Source of the DNA: Tanypteryx hageni
Taxonomy: Eukaryota; Arthropoda; Insecta; Odonata; Petaluridae
Assembly (NCBI GenBank): GCA_028673005.1
Contig: CM054118.1
Coordinates: 61,933,401 to 61,997,400 of the forward strand
Direction of reading: 5' to 3'
Length of the DNA stretch: 64,000 bases
In this document: one piece after another, positions 1 to 12,060 of the stretch
Layout of the letters: every line of letters begins with the position of its first letter
How positions within the stretch are numbered: position 1 is the first letter of the stretch
Made by a program: the position numbers and the translations under genes
The notes under the pieces: model-generated
Database searches by the model: none
What the model was told of the DNA's origin: nothing
What the model saw: the letters and a program-made list of their open reading frames with translations, nothing else

Positions 1-1030
1 GGATTTTGGCGAATTTCTGTTGGTAGCGTATATCCATCGTGAAATGGACGAGTTAAATAGAACACGTTAAATTACTGCCGAACGAGGAAATGATATTGAT
101 TTAAAAACGGGCAGAAATACCATTTAAAGAATAAACATGAGATTTTTATGAATGAGTGGGGAATCCGAATCGAAGATTGTCCTGGTCATCATAGCATAGT
201 TTGTATTTAATGATTTCGTGTTTTACGGAATTGCGCCGTCGAATACATGTTCAGCGCGCGGTGAGATATGTTCCTCTCCTTCGGACTGCCCCAAATATTC
301 GCGGGTTCGTTTCTTTCGCTTTTCCGCTGTTACGAGTAGGATTAAATAAAGAAAAGTGACTATATGTTGAGGAAAGTGGACAGAGATGGTGTTTTATGTC
401 TAGTCCGAGCCTCATCAACTGCACCCCTTAGCGTATAATTAGATGGCTCTGTTAGTGGATATTAAAACGTTACAGCGGATCACTCGCTGCTAAGTTGCAT
501 TATTAAAAAATTCGCTTCATTTAAAATTTTTTAATAAAAGTACTGGTCCATCAAAAGGGGATAATGGTCTCTTTAGATTATAGCCGTGAAAGGTTTGAAA
601 ATACTAACGCAGCCGTGTTGGGTGATAATTTTTACCAAGCACCATTTTTAAAGAGGGGCAATCAGCAGTTGAATATTTCATCGACATTCTGTCCTCGCTT
701 TGTACAGTACAATAATTCCATGGCTAATGGTCTACGTAAGATTTTCTTTTTTAACGAGCAGTTACGTCCGTTTGTTTAGTTATGGAACCAGATTTGGTAT
801 ATTTATTCAACTGTAACAACACAAAAGAAAAAATTCTCGATACATACTTTTACTTGAGGAAATTTTAGCCCCCTCGGGCTGCTATGATTACGATTTTTCC
901 GTAATCCTCCTTGGAATACATAGTCTCGTAGATTTTCTATTATCCTAGAGATGTTTTCGCAACTTTAGGGGTTATTATTATGTTCGCTCTACCACCACAT
1001 CTTATGATAATATTTGATTCAAGCAGCTGA
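1..1030. other. Unassigned non-coding DNA
   Basis: I recognise no gene here. Short open frames, such as a 71-codon one at 564-779, show no domain or family resemblance. The right part abuts a decayed LINE and may contain unrecognisable pieces of it. Confidence 0.5.
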
Positions 1031-1640
1031 ATATGTTAAATATTTAGGAGTTACTATATGTCGTGTGGGACATGCACATTCGTCGCGTTGTAGGGGCAGC
1101 TAACAAAAACCGGCGTTCATAGGCAGAATAGTGCGGCATAGTACAGAGAAAGTACGCGAAGCGTGTTATTTTTCACTAGTTAGACCGCAAATGGAATATA
1201 CCTCAGTTTGAAAATGGCCATATAATTAAGTTAGAAAGAGTACAGCGGAGAACAGCCAGATTCGTTAAACAAAAGTACGAACATATGGAAAGTCACATCA
1301 TTATTGAAGAAAAGAAATTTAGATCTCTGGAAGACCGTAGAAAGTGCTCAAGGTTAAGGCTCATAGAGAAATACAGATCAGAATGTCTAGCAGAGGATGT
1401 AGTGGGAATAATTGAGGCTTCAACGTACATATGTAGAAACGATCATGGCCATAAGATACGTGAGATCGATTGTAGGACGGAACGTTAAATACAAAGGCTC
1501 AATCTTTCTGAAAACAATACGAGACCATAACAGGAAAGACAAATCTGCGAGTAATAACTGTTAGGTAGGCATTGCACCCTCTGCCACCCACCGGATTGGT
1601 TAATTGCAAGGTAACATGTAGATTAAATACAGGCGTACTC
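1031..1640 (+). pseudogene. Decayed LINE reverse-transcriptase C-terminus and 3' end (CR1/L2/Jockey group)
   Basis: Conceptual translation in shifting frames gives the usual region after the RT catalytic core of CR1/L2/Jockey-type LINEs: a YVKYLGVTI segment near 1035, then VREACYFSLVRPQMEYTS near 1150-1205, then ERVQRRTARFV-like and SLEDRRKCSRLRL segments (1240-1360), and a FLKTIRDHN motif near 1505. Frameshifts and stops interrupt it; the longest clean stretch is 1285-1488. The 3' part contains a CCTCTGCCACCCACC block at about 1578-1592 that recurs at about 62880 in another fragment of the same family. The catalytic YADD motif and the endonuclease are absent, so this is a 5'-truncated dead copy. 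The exact clade is uncertain because only the C-terminal thumb/tail region survives. Confidence 0.75.
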
Positions 1641-1695
1641 GAGAATAAAAGCAGAAAAAGCAATTGGACACTGTACACTACTGCTAATACATAAC

Positions 1696-2230
1696 CTAGC
1701 TAGTTATATAAATTAAACACGTACAATTATGGACAGTTTTCGGGACGCAGCTTTCGAAGTATTCGGTCAAACGAGGACGGCGTGTATAGGTAGCGCGTAG
1801 GGAGTAGAGTAAGTAGTACGGGGCCGTGAAAAAAGAACGAAAACTTAAAACTTTTTTAGTGCGGAATGGGCAGGAGGAGGGAGAGAGAACGAGGGAGGGA
1901 GGAGAGGAAGAGGTAGACGGGAGGGTGTATAGAAAGAGAGAGAGAGAGAGCATGGAATAAAAGATTGATGTTGAATGCTTAGAAGTTGAATAGGTGTGCT
2001 GGAAAAGGCCATTGAAGAAGAGGAGGAGAGAGATCGTGAGGATATAAGGGTGTGTGTGTGAGTGTGTGAGGGGGTGGTTGGGTGGGAGAGTAGCTGGAGA
2101 GGGAGTGAGGATCACACACACACGCACGCACGATCACACACGCACGCAGAGGAAGAATTGAAGTAAGGATGAGATGATGGCTAGTGTGTGGGGAGAGCAC
2201 GCACGGCCGGTGGAAAGGCTAACAGCGAAA
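1696..2230. repeat. Purine-rich tract with (GA)n and (GT/CA)n microsatellites
   Basis: The + strand is strongly G/A-rich from about 1860 to 2160. It includes a (GA)n run near 1935-1950, GT repeats at about 2050-2075 and CA/CG-CA repeats at about 2113-2150. Long open frames on the minus strand here are Ser/Pro/Thr/His-rich products of the repeat composition and are not credible proteins. Confidence 0.75.
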
Positions 2231-5090
2231 AACATTCGAACAGATGTGCCGGCGCTAGAGAGGGGAAGAAGAGGCGAAATTTTCGCGGCGTGATAAATGG
2301 ATAATTGGCCGATTGTCCGTTCGCTGCCGTGGGTTTTCGCGTGTTCTATGACGCCGATTCCCAACGTACAAATGCCGTTCAGCGTGGAGAGAAAACCCTT
2401 TTTTTGTTTGCCTAGCAAAATGCTAGAAGGATGCGAATGGATGTCGTTAGATGGCATTGTGGGGTGTTTACTACAGACGCTGTCCGTTTTTAATGGGTAA
2501 CGTAATTAAGGCGATTTGAGCAACAATGTTTATTTCATATCAATAGAAGGATATAAGAAATATATTTTTATGTCCTTTTTTAAGCAGCGGCAAACAAACT
2601 TTTATCGAGGATAACCGCTTTGGGGTTTGTATTGGAAGTTGCTTGAGAAGCTTCGAAGGATCCTATAAGTGAAAATAAATAATTGCCTACCGTATTCACC
2701 AGACAAAATATGCCATATATCAAAATAATGCTTTTAGACATAGCTTTTAGGAATACATATTTCAATTATCAGAAACACCTTTAAAATAGTGTAAAATAAC
2801 GAAGTGTATAAAGTTATTTCTGATATTCCAGTTATAATGTTCAGCAATATTAACTAAATTATCCGTTTTAAATTTCGTATCCCGGGCTCTGTTTATCCCA
2901 ACTCTGTTATAAAAATAAAACCACGTGCTTTCGCAGCACCTATTACCATGGCAACCCGTAACTCTTGTTTGTTGATAAGGTTTAAACGAATGTCACTGGC
3001 ACGATAGAGAAGCTAACTTTTTAAAAAAATTAAAATTGTACTAAAGTAACATTTTTATGAGCCCATTTGAATACGTTACCAGTCGGAGAGAAAGATCCAA
3101 AGCTAAGAGAATGAATCACACTTCAAACTGAGTAAGTAAAATGAATAACAATTTTTATTTTCCAAAAAAGAAACCCACTCCTTCCCTCCTCTTTCTCTGC
3201 CCTCTGCTCCTTCATCTGTCCTGGGTGGCGACACACTTGGTGTACTTTGCGCCGTGTCATCCACCAATCATATCCGTCAGACCCTTTACGGGGCGAACAC
3301 GTAAGGAGGGGAGGAGAGGAGAAATTCGAGGAACAAACGATAGCAGTTTTCCCCCTCTCCAATCCTCTCTCTCCCCCCCCTCCTCTTCGGTGTTTAATGG
3401 ATGGCGGTTGTCGGTTAGAGGCTTCGAACTCCACGAACACATCTCTCCGTTTCCGGTCGTGGATTTGAGTCGCATGGGAGAGAGAGCAGGGAAAGGAGGG
3501 CGTGATGGAGGAATGGCACGAAACAAGAGGAGGACAAGATATAGAAAGAGAATTCGTCTACGAAAAGAATTTCAATGGAAAGATCATTCGAAGAAGATAC
3601 GGGATGTGGCCGAATTTTTGTGTATGTAATGTATAATATGCACGCACATGCATACATACATACATTCACGCTTTATCTTAAAAGTTAATAATGTTAGTGC
3701 GCAATATCGAGAAGATTATAGGATATATTTAAAATACTGGATATAGTCTAAATATTTATATACAGTTATTCGTCAGTGATGAAACTTCCTACCCATACAC
3801 TACCCTAGGTCATTTCCTTCTAATTTATAGTATTTATGAGGTTGTTTCCTGGTTTCTAGCAATAAAAACTCTCCACGACATCCGAAATAGGAGGCGAGAT
3901 GTCCAGAGATAGATTTTCCCTACCTATATAAAATAAAAGGGGATTGTTTTTTTTCGGTCGACACGGACCACACGGCCGCCACGAATCATTTTCAACTTCC
4001 GAACTTGATGGAGCTCTTTAAAGGAGCAATAAAAATCTCTCTCGAGAGGGAAAACTTTTCCCATGGAGATGCACGCATATGATCGCGTCATGATTTAAGA
4101 TTCCCTTAACCACGCTTAGCCTCCCCGCGTTAAAGAAACGGAGTGGGAGAGAGGTAGGTGGAGGAGGAATCACGCTTTGTGAGATAGGCCAGGGTGGGAG
4201 GGAGGGAAGACTGTGGAATAAGGTAGAAGGGGGAGGTGCAAGGGATGTGCAGGGGTCGTGTGTAACCGGATACAGCATTTACCCTTAAAAGAGTGGAACA
4301 ACCGCCCCGCACAGGGGTATTATAAGGTCTTGTGGTCGGATGAGAAAGAAGGGATGGAGAGAGAGAGGGGGAAAAAGAGGAAGAGAAGGGAATGTGCATG
4401 TGATAGAGGAGAGTATGTTGGCTTATTATGCTTACATATTAAGGTCGTTACTTGGCGAGAATAAGCATAATTACGAGGACGTAATTAATTGGCTGCAAGG
4501 CTAGGAGGATCCACTCCTTATAAAAAAAAACTAGTTAAATTATTTCGCCAAAGGAGAATTTTTGTTCATCTGTTATATTCAGTTTTAAATATTTCGTTTT
4601 TTTGATCCACTTTGTAATTTGGAGAGCCTTAAATTCATTTTGAGCTTACATTAATAAAAATGCTTATTGTTAGTCCGATAAAAATTTAGAAGGCCCTTCC
4701 TTTCCCACTCATCTGGTATACCTCGGTACATTTGTTTCCTACAACAGCACATATCTCACTCCATTGAGCCGAACTTCAATAAAATGTAAGAGACTTTTTA
4801 ATGTGTTAATGAGTCAATCTCTGTAGCTTTTTATATCGTTTAAGTTATCAAAAAATATGCCATAAAAATTCCTTCATTTTCTCCGTCGCATCAAAACGAA
4901 AGTTTGGTCACCTTCACAACGTTCTAAGTTATTCAGTCGATGTTCCAAAATTTCGCCCCCGTGTTAAGCAAGAAATGTTCGAGATCGGGAAACAAATGAA
5001 AGCCAATATTCAGAGAAAGACGCCAATCACTCTACTTAGGTGAAGAGGAATTTTATGTCGGGATTAAAGAGAACAATGCATTCTGTTAAA
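2231..5090. other. Non-coding DNA with local polypyrimidine and polypurine patches
   Basis: No gene was recognised. A C/T-rich block lies at about 3175-3400 and G/A-rich blocks at about 3475-3560 and 4135-4395. Overlapping open frames on both strands in these blocks are low complexity and have no family resemblance. The rest is AT-rich single-copy-looking sequence. Confidence 0.5.
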
Positions 5091-5107
5091 TGCATCCTCT
5101 TTATATT

Positions 5108-5141
5108 GAGAGAGAGAGAGAGAGAGGGAGGGAGGGAGGGG
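5108..5141 (+). repeat. (GA)n followed by (GGGA)n microsatellite
   Basis: An uninterrupted GA dinucleotide run passes directly into GGGA tetranucleotide repeats. Confidence 0.9.
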
Positions 5142-6118
5142 AACGTTGTGCAAAAAAATCCTTCAGCTCACACGGGCGCCGAGTGCATTACGGAAAAAAG
5201 GCAGAAAAAATGGCCAAGGGGATGAGGGAAGAAAGTGACACGGGAGAAAGACTTGGTACTTGCGCAAACAAATCTCCACCTCTTGTAATTTGCATAAAAC
5301 ACTTTCGGATCACGGCCTACAAACGACATAAAAATCTGGTGGGTCTTTCAAATTTCTCCTCCTCGGTTGAGCAGTAAGTAAGATGGAAAAATCGCTACGA
5401 CGCCTTTCGTAAACTCTCTTTCCTCTTCGGCCGTCGCGGCGCTAGTGGTGGGAGGCAGAAGGCGGGAGATATCGTGCGGGGAAGAGGAGAGAAGGGACGC
5501 CCTCTCTCTCTCTACTCTCACTCAACCTGTTCAACGGGGGCGTAAAGCGACCTTTTTTATTACCCTCTGAAAAAATGAAAAACTCTAAGGGAAAACACGG
5601 CTGTAAAAGAGGATATGTCACCTAAGGGATTTTTTCCAGTCATTTTTCCTGCTTTGCCAGCGAAAGAGGGAAAATTGTTATTATATTCTTGGAAGCGCTG
5701 TCGGGGAAGGTTCTTAAAAAACTTACGGTCATGAAAACTAATTGTCGCCTTATTGTTTGGGAGAGTGATGCGAAGAGTGAGAGGAATTTTATACAATAAT
5801 ATCCACGCCACGATCTCGTCTTAAAAGGTCGGGAAAATACCTTCCTTTGCATTCTCACTCACACCGCCATTTCTTTAGAATTAAATATCTTACTCAGCGT
5901 CTCCTATAAATTGCATTAATGTTAAATTGCTAAATATTTTTTGAAGCAATTCCTTTGATATTCTTCTTGCGTTATCCTGATACAATTTACATATTCTGCC
6001 TTATTAGCGGCAACCGAAGTGCTTGAGGAAGTTGGCGAACACTCTTTTTCTAAGGAATTAATGATGATTACATCAAAAAAGGTAGAATATATTCCTGATG
6101 AGCAAATTATTTATAAAA
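5142..6118. other. Unassigned non-coding DNA
   Basis: No gene or named repeat was recognised. There is a short G/A-rich and C/T-rich patch at about 5450-5520. Confidence 0.45.
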
Positions 6119-6119
6119 C

Positions 6120-6231
6120 CGAGTCTCGGTTATCCGGGGCTCATATATCGGAGGTCAATTATTTCTTTGTTGTCAGTCTGTTGTTATACAGTCTGACCAA
6201 CAGAAAGAACACGATTGATAAACGAGACTCG
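6120..6231. repeat. Imperfect fold-back (inverted) repeat
   Basis: The outer ends CGAGTCTCG (6120-6128) and CGAGACTCG (6223-6231) are exact reverse complements. The inner part, TTTGTTGTCAGTCTGT on the left and ACAGTCTGACCAACAGA on the right, also pairs with few mismatches around a TGTTAT-like loop. The segment between has a length difference between the two arms. It resembles a small fold-back or MITE-like element; no target-site duplication was confirmed. Confidence 0.55.
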
Positions 6232-6239
6232 AATTATTA

Positions 6240-9200
6240 ATCTACTGTAATATCAGTCCTTCAAATTCAACTTCAAACAGGTGAACATCGAAACGGCCTT
6301 TCCTCTCTTGCGAGCCGGGAAACGACTTCCAGACCTTTTGACTCTGAAGATCGCGTATTTTTCTCGTGCTCGGGCTAAAAAGGGGGAAGAAGGCGGGGTA
6401 GAAAATTTGCATTTTTCACACGCAAATGGATAATATTTCAACCGTGCGAAACGTGATATGAGACCGGGATTAAAATATTAAAGAGTTTGTGACGATTCAA
6501 AGTGAAATATTGTCGAGTATTTGTTAATTTGCGTATCATGCTGGATAAAGAGGAGAGGTGAGCGATGTACGGGTGTGTTTGCATGCATTCACATATTTGC
6601 TTGGGAGAAACGAAAAAAAGAAGCGTGACACGTCGGCGATGCATAATATGATTGGTTCGTAATTCGCGTGAGAGATGGCGTCAGTTAATTTGGACCGAGT
6701 GCGTGGAACTAAGCATGTCTTGGGCTATTTATAACGAACTGTATCTACCCTAGTTAATGTTACTTACGAAATGCCAATCGCGTTGTATGCTATTAGTATG
6801 TAGGAATAGTTTTATACAGGCCATTCGCTTTTCGTTGGATCTTCTGATTTGATATTTTCGCAATTTTATTGTTTTTTTATGGAGTCTAATAAAGTCACCT
6901 ATTTTCAATTATTTTATTTCGTTTAAAATTTGCTCAGCTATGAAATTATAGAGCAAACTGTTACATATTTTTAAAGTACAGAGATAATATACAAAATATA
7001 ATAAAATAATAATTAAAAAAGTATAAAAGATAGGATCAATTCAATACAGAGCCCATATAATAAAAAGTCTGCAGCAAGATCATTGCACATGACAGACATT
7101 TGAAATTCAGGTTCAGTTCATATTTAAAAATCAATTACTTATACATTTAAAACAAACAAAGAGTTTTACAATTAATTGAAATCCTTAAATAAAATTATCA
7201 CATACAACACCCCACATACATTGCTCATATATAATAACATAATTAAAGTTCTAGTCAACACCCAGTACACTTCATATAATTGCAAGTTCATATGGATATT
7301 TAGTAATTCAGTGAGTGCATATTTGAGAGGGATATGTAAAACAGCACGCATAATTACCATAAACGCGATTCTTGCCCGAGCCGTTTCCGAAGTCCGTGTT
7401 GATTATTAAATTCATGGACGATAAAACATTCCGCTTAAATAACCCAACTGAAACCCTACACTTAAGCAATCTGTGCATGGGAATAACTGCGGAATGTTTT
7501 ACAAAGTTTTTTTTTTAACGGTGGAACTGAGACGATGACTTTGCGCTCGAGTATTCATTTTTCCTAAGAACGTTCCAGAAGTCTCCGCAGAAGGAATTTC
7601 TATCTCAATACACAAATTCTGATCCAAATATCGCTTTCGTGCTCTAGACAAAGTCACATTTATTCAGCTTTTCTACGCGTGAAATTGATAATAAAAGGTA
7701 CGGAACTCATAGGTAATTTTATTAAATAATCTTTTTATTATTATAGTTTTAATTTGTTTAGGTTTAATTGTTTTTCAGCCTGTCATTGAACAATGAAAGT
7801 ATCATTTAATAGTAATTCAAGCAGATCTAGCATATAATTCGAAAGCTGCATACAATAGTCTGACGCCCCTAAGCAAAATCGACAGCGGTGGAGTGAATAG
7901 TGCCTATTATTTCAGGTGAAATGCTTTTAACCGAGATTAGCCCAACCATTTTGTGAGATATGACAAGATTAATTCTCCTTAGGTCGCAGGTAACCGTTCC
8001 TAAATCCTCAGGCGTACGGATAACATGGTGATTTCAGGAAGAGACCGCGGCGAGAGATGGAGAGGACCTTTCTTACCATTCCTCACTCCCTGAGCGGAAC
8101 CCTGTCTCTCGCCAGAAATCATACCTATCCTGCCATTGTATTCTATTTATTTATGCCCATCGCCCTCCCTCTCTCTCTCTCTATCCCCTTTCCTCTCTAT
8201 TCCAGGCTCTAAACACGAAGGTCACAGGTCGAGATGTCAACAGATAGCACTCGCGTTTGGTGAGATATTGATATTATTTTTACATAAACCATGTCTCCCT
8301 CCTTTGCGGCCGCCCCTACCTATCATACTTCCCAGAGGCGTGCTTTGTATTTCAAGTTTCATATCTTTCTCGCGCATCCTTTGCAACCAAGAGAGACAAC
8401 GGTATCGATTGCTTTATTTTGTCAGTTATTTTCATTCGACAATTGAAAACTCTTAAAATACATCTTGAATCCAATAACCTGATGTTTTAAAAAGGTGTAG
8501 TAAACCAGATGAGACTCTCATCGCGAAAGTAGGCGTCCTCAGAATTATCGAAACAGTTCTAGGCTAATTGTCTCTTCTTTTCTCACTCTGCAGACCAAAA
8601 AGATTGGTCGAGAATTGGTCGAAACGTCGAATCATTTGGAGTTTAGTCCGAAGAGAGAAATGTTTTTAGGTTCAATTTTAGCTCAGTTCAGTGTCCTTAG
8701 CGAAGCTATTATATAAAAGATGAAATTAGATAGAGGAAGAAAACGTTTGTATCACTGAGAGATTTTGAGCAATCGTATTACAAATTTTCTGATATTATGT
8801 GGAATAATTATAAGAAAAACATACTGGAACGATCGACTTTCTGGTTGGTGCTATCTTAGCTCTCGATTAAGAAAGCACTCGCGCAAAATAAAATTCTGCG
8901 AAAACTTCATCCCATGAACTGATGTAAAATAAACGCCAAAATAATCGCCGCTTTATGGTTCGTTTCGCAGGAGGATAAAAATGAGAGTACAGGGGTCGGG
9001 ATTTCTTACTTCGGTGCTCGAGACACCGAGACACGGAGGATGAGAAATGAATGGATATAAGAAACTTCGCCATGGTTGTCGGAAGGGTGCAAACAAGGAT
9101 CGAGGGAAGAAAAGTGGGGGAGGGAAAAGAGAGGAGTCGTAGGTGGAGAAGGACACACACATGCATATAAGCTTCTCGTCCGAATAGGAGCTAGCTGCTG

Positions 9201-9779
9201 GAGGAAGAACGACTCGTTAGTCCATTCGGACGGGAAGGGCAATGCGAAATGCCATCCGCAGGGAAAGGATACGTAGAGAGCGTGTGTGTATCTCCTGTGC
9301 TATTTTGGAGGTGTAGTCCGCGAGACAGGCTGCGGCCATCCAGATATGCAAATTTTCCTTCCGTCTCTGCGAATGCCTCCTCCCCACAAGACTCGATCCC
9401 CCTCACCCCCACCTTTCCTCCCCCCCAATCTTTCCCTTCCTCTGTTCCTTACCCCTACCTGGAGTATATCCCACACATAATCCCTCTTGGACCGCGTCCA
9501 GCGATACCCGATTCCTTAGGGACGATTTCACTGGTTCCCCCTTTCCCTTCCCCTTACGAATGAAAGGAAGTTTTGTGCCGCGTGAAATCGTCCGTTTGGC
9601 GGCGATTCGCGTGGGAATAAAAAGAAAAGTATGCGTTTTTTCTGCGGGATAGCGTGACGTTCTCCCGCGATTGCCGAATATATGTGTATATGGCGCGGAG
9701 GCGGAATTGAATTTATTACCCGGAAAGATTAATGGATGCATCATCGTATATTAAAACTGCCGCGTGTGGTATAGCTGTG
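6240..9779. other. Non-coding DNA, no gene recognised
   Basis: Mostly AT-rich sequence. A C/T run lies at about 8160-8205, a G/A-rich stretch at about 9100-9140 and a C-rich stretch at about 9380-9440. Open frames of up to about 110 codons fall in the biased-composition patches and show no domain. Confidence 0.45.
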
Positions 9780-9828
9780 ATAACTTGCAATAGCCACGCA
9801 CCATTAATGTGTGGCTATTGTGAGTTAT
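9780..9828 (+). other. Short RNA-type hairpin with G-U compatible pairs
   Basis: The left arm (9780-9801) begins ATAACTTGCAATAGCCAC and the right arm (9809-9828) ends GTGGCTATTGTGAGTTAT. They pair along the stem, and the two apparent mismatches become U-G and G-U wobble pairs if the + strand is transcribed; on the minus strand they would be A-C clashes. A two-base bulge sits near a 7-8 nt loop. No known microRNA seed was recognised, and the hairpin is shorter than a typical pre-miRNA. Confidence 0.45.
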
Positions 9829-11366
9829 TGTTTGCATTTTTCTCCCTCATAATTGATTTAAAATTATTCTCGATCATCTTGCGTTTCGTTCGATGATTTT
9901 ATTCAGATCTAATTTCGAGAAATATTGCAGTATTATAATTTCGACTCCTTTCGCTTCGTCGCTTCTAGGCAAATATTTAAAGTATATAGCGATGTCATGA
10001 CTTGCATCTTGGCTGTGTGAACCACCTCGGGTGTTTAGCAGAATCAATTTCCAAAACATCGACCGTTTACTCTCCTTCTACTGAAGATTTTATCGAATGA
10101 CCAAACAATTTCTGAATCGAGAGAAAATTCTAGATCGCTCCTCGTTCGATGTGTCCGAAGGATTAAGGAAGGACGAGGATGTGCGAGTTTAATAATATAA
10201 CACGGGAAGACGATGACTCGCAGGGTCGGAGAAATCGTGAAGGCTAACGCTGCGCCATCAAGATGTAACCTGGTCACGGAACCAATAAGAAATTCCTTTC
10301 GCCATACTATTTCTTTTACTGTCTCGGCTCGCATCTTCCACAATCTCACTTTTCCGTTTCATTTTTTTTTAATATTTCACCGCCACGATCCCAATGGACC
10401 GCGTGGCCAATCAGCATATATCATTCACTCTCGCAGACGTTCGACGAGAGTTCTTATGGTTTTTTTTCCATACATCGCCCAACATCGTTGTAACTCGTCT
10501 CTTCTCGATTTGCCCGCAGTGCCACCTTCCATGCTGTCTAGGAAACTCTCTCCCCTCGCTCACAAACACCCATCCACCCCTTCATCGTCCGTCCTCCGTG
10601 ACATTTCGATCTCGCGAGATCGTGACTTCGGAAATCCTCCTCCCCCTCATCCGAGCAAGTCGTCGCCTCCCCCGTTCTCCCCCAATCCACACCCCCTCCC
10701 CCTTGTGACTCCGGCGTTGGATCTGACACTTGGGAAGAATTGAGGTCCCATCGGATTCCGCGCGAGGCCGACGCGATGAACTGCCTAGCAGTGTGCTTGT
10801 GCGGACCTATAACTCGGAGAAATGCTTCGAGGAAATGGGTGGGAAGGGGGATTTTTTTAAAAAAGGGGAAGTGTTGAAAAGTCCCGGCGTGTGTGTTCGG
10901 TGGAAGGGGACGAAAGAGGGAAAGTGAGCGAGAGACGTGTCGGGTATGTTTACGACACATCTGTGGACACCATCTCCGAAGCGATTTTTGTTGCAAATAA
11001 GGGGAAAACGTTTTTCAGAGGCGGGAGGAGTGAAGAAGAAAGGCGATTCGTGCGCGGATGGTAACGATGGCTGCGCGTAAATCGAGGTCGGCGAAAAGTC
11101 GCATTTAACGGAAGTGATTCGGTTGTGTGATTGTCGACTGCCTTTTACGTCACGCATGGCAAACAGATACGAACACGTGTGTCTGGATGCTAATCATATG
11201 ATAACTTATGCACCTTAAAGGCGACGTTTCATTAACGAGCAATTGCGTAACAAATGTTTAAAGATTCGAGTTTCGGAAACTATCCAGTCGGTACAGAAAT
11301 ATTTCACGTGAAGGTGATGTTCCGATCCCTGGAAGAGTCGCGCTATTTTTTGTAAGATAAACAATC
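9829..11366. other. Non-coding DNA with C-rich tract
   Basis: A C/T-rich block at about 10510-10710 yields overlapping Ser/Pro-rich open frames on both strands, the longest about 176 codons on + at 10213-10743. They lack any recognisable domain. No gene is called. Confidence 0.45.
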
Positions 11367-11580
11367 GCGCGGGGTGTCCACAGACCCCCAAAAACTAATA
11401 TGCTTTACTAGCACTCATCTGCAAAAATGACAGTTTACCGCTCTTAGTACAAAATGGCTCTATGTCTCCTCTTGGCCTAGATTGTTTTGTTTAAATGTAA
11501 GCTAGTTTTAAGACGCATAAACGCCTATCAAAGAAAGTAATTCTAACATGCTCAACCATTCTGGGAGTCCGTAGACGCGC
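11367..11580. mobile_element. Possible MITE with degenerate terminal inverted repeats
   Basis: The left end GCGCGGGGTGTCCACAGACC and the right end, which reads GCGCGTCTACGGACTCCC on the opposite strand, are similar but contain gaps. No target-site duplication is visible, so the limits and class are uncertain. Confidence 0.3.
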
Positions 11581-11749
11581 TGTACGACAGTTCCCGGGTA
11601 ATTGGTGTTTTGTTACGAGAATCATTCATTTTCGGTTCACCACCGTCATCTCACTTCCTTCAGTTAATCAAGTAGGATAAAAATATAAAATATCCCTGGA
11701 AAAAGCACGGCGTAACGTGAACAGGTCTCGAACCCTAGACAGTATTCGT

Positions 11750-12060
11750 GGAAAGAGAGAGTGAGACACGCAAGCCACCACACGAGCGCGCTCGGTCGCC
11801 GTCTTTTGTTCCCTATGGCAATAGCCTCCGCGGCCACCGACCGTCGTCTTTTTTTGCGAGACGAAGACACGAAGCGAGCGTGCGCCCGCGCGAAATGCGA
11901 CGAGGTGGGTAACGAGGGTGGAGGGAGGGAGGGGGGCGAAGGGGGGGAGGAGGTCGTTTTGCGCGACGGGGCTTCCGAAGGTGGATGTGTGGAGCAAATG
12001 GCTGGAAGAGAAAAACAGAGTGAGAGAGGATGAGACACCGCGCGAGCAAAAGACATATGA
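11750..12060. other. CpG-dense segment
   Basis: This 300-bp patch has many CG dinucleotides (for example GAGCGCGCTCGG and GCGTGCGCCCGCGCG) and a G-rich run at about 11905-11955, against an AT-rich surround. It could be an unmethylated cis-regulatory or promoter region, but no TATA box, initiator or open frame supports a specific gene. Confidence 0.4.

Noticed and set aside
1696..2127. 143-codon minus-strand open frame
   Set aside because: Encoded Ser/Pro/His/Thr runs derive from (GA)n and (GT)n repeats; not a protein gene.
3141..3629. 162-codon + open frame
   Set aside because: Spans a pyrimidine tract then a purine tract, giving Pro/Ser-rich then Arg/Gly-rich segments with no domain.
10213..10743. 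176-codon open frame on + with overlapping frames on both strands
   Set aside because: It lies in a C/T-rich tract, is Ser/Pro/Arg-rich, matches no domain, and is matched by similarly long frames on the other frames and strand, as expected from composition.
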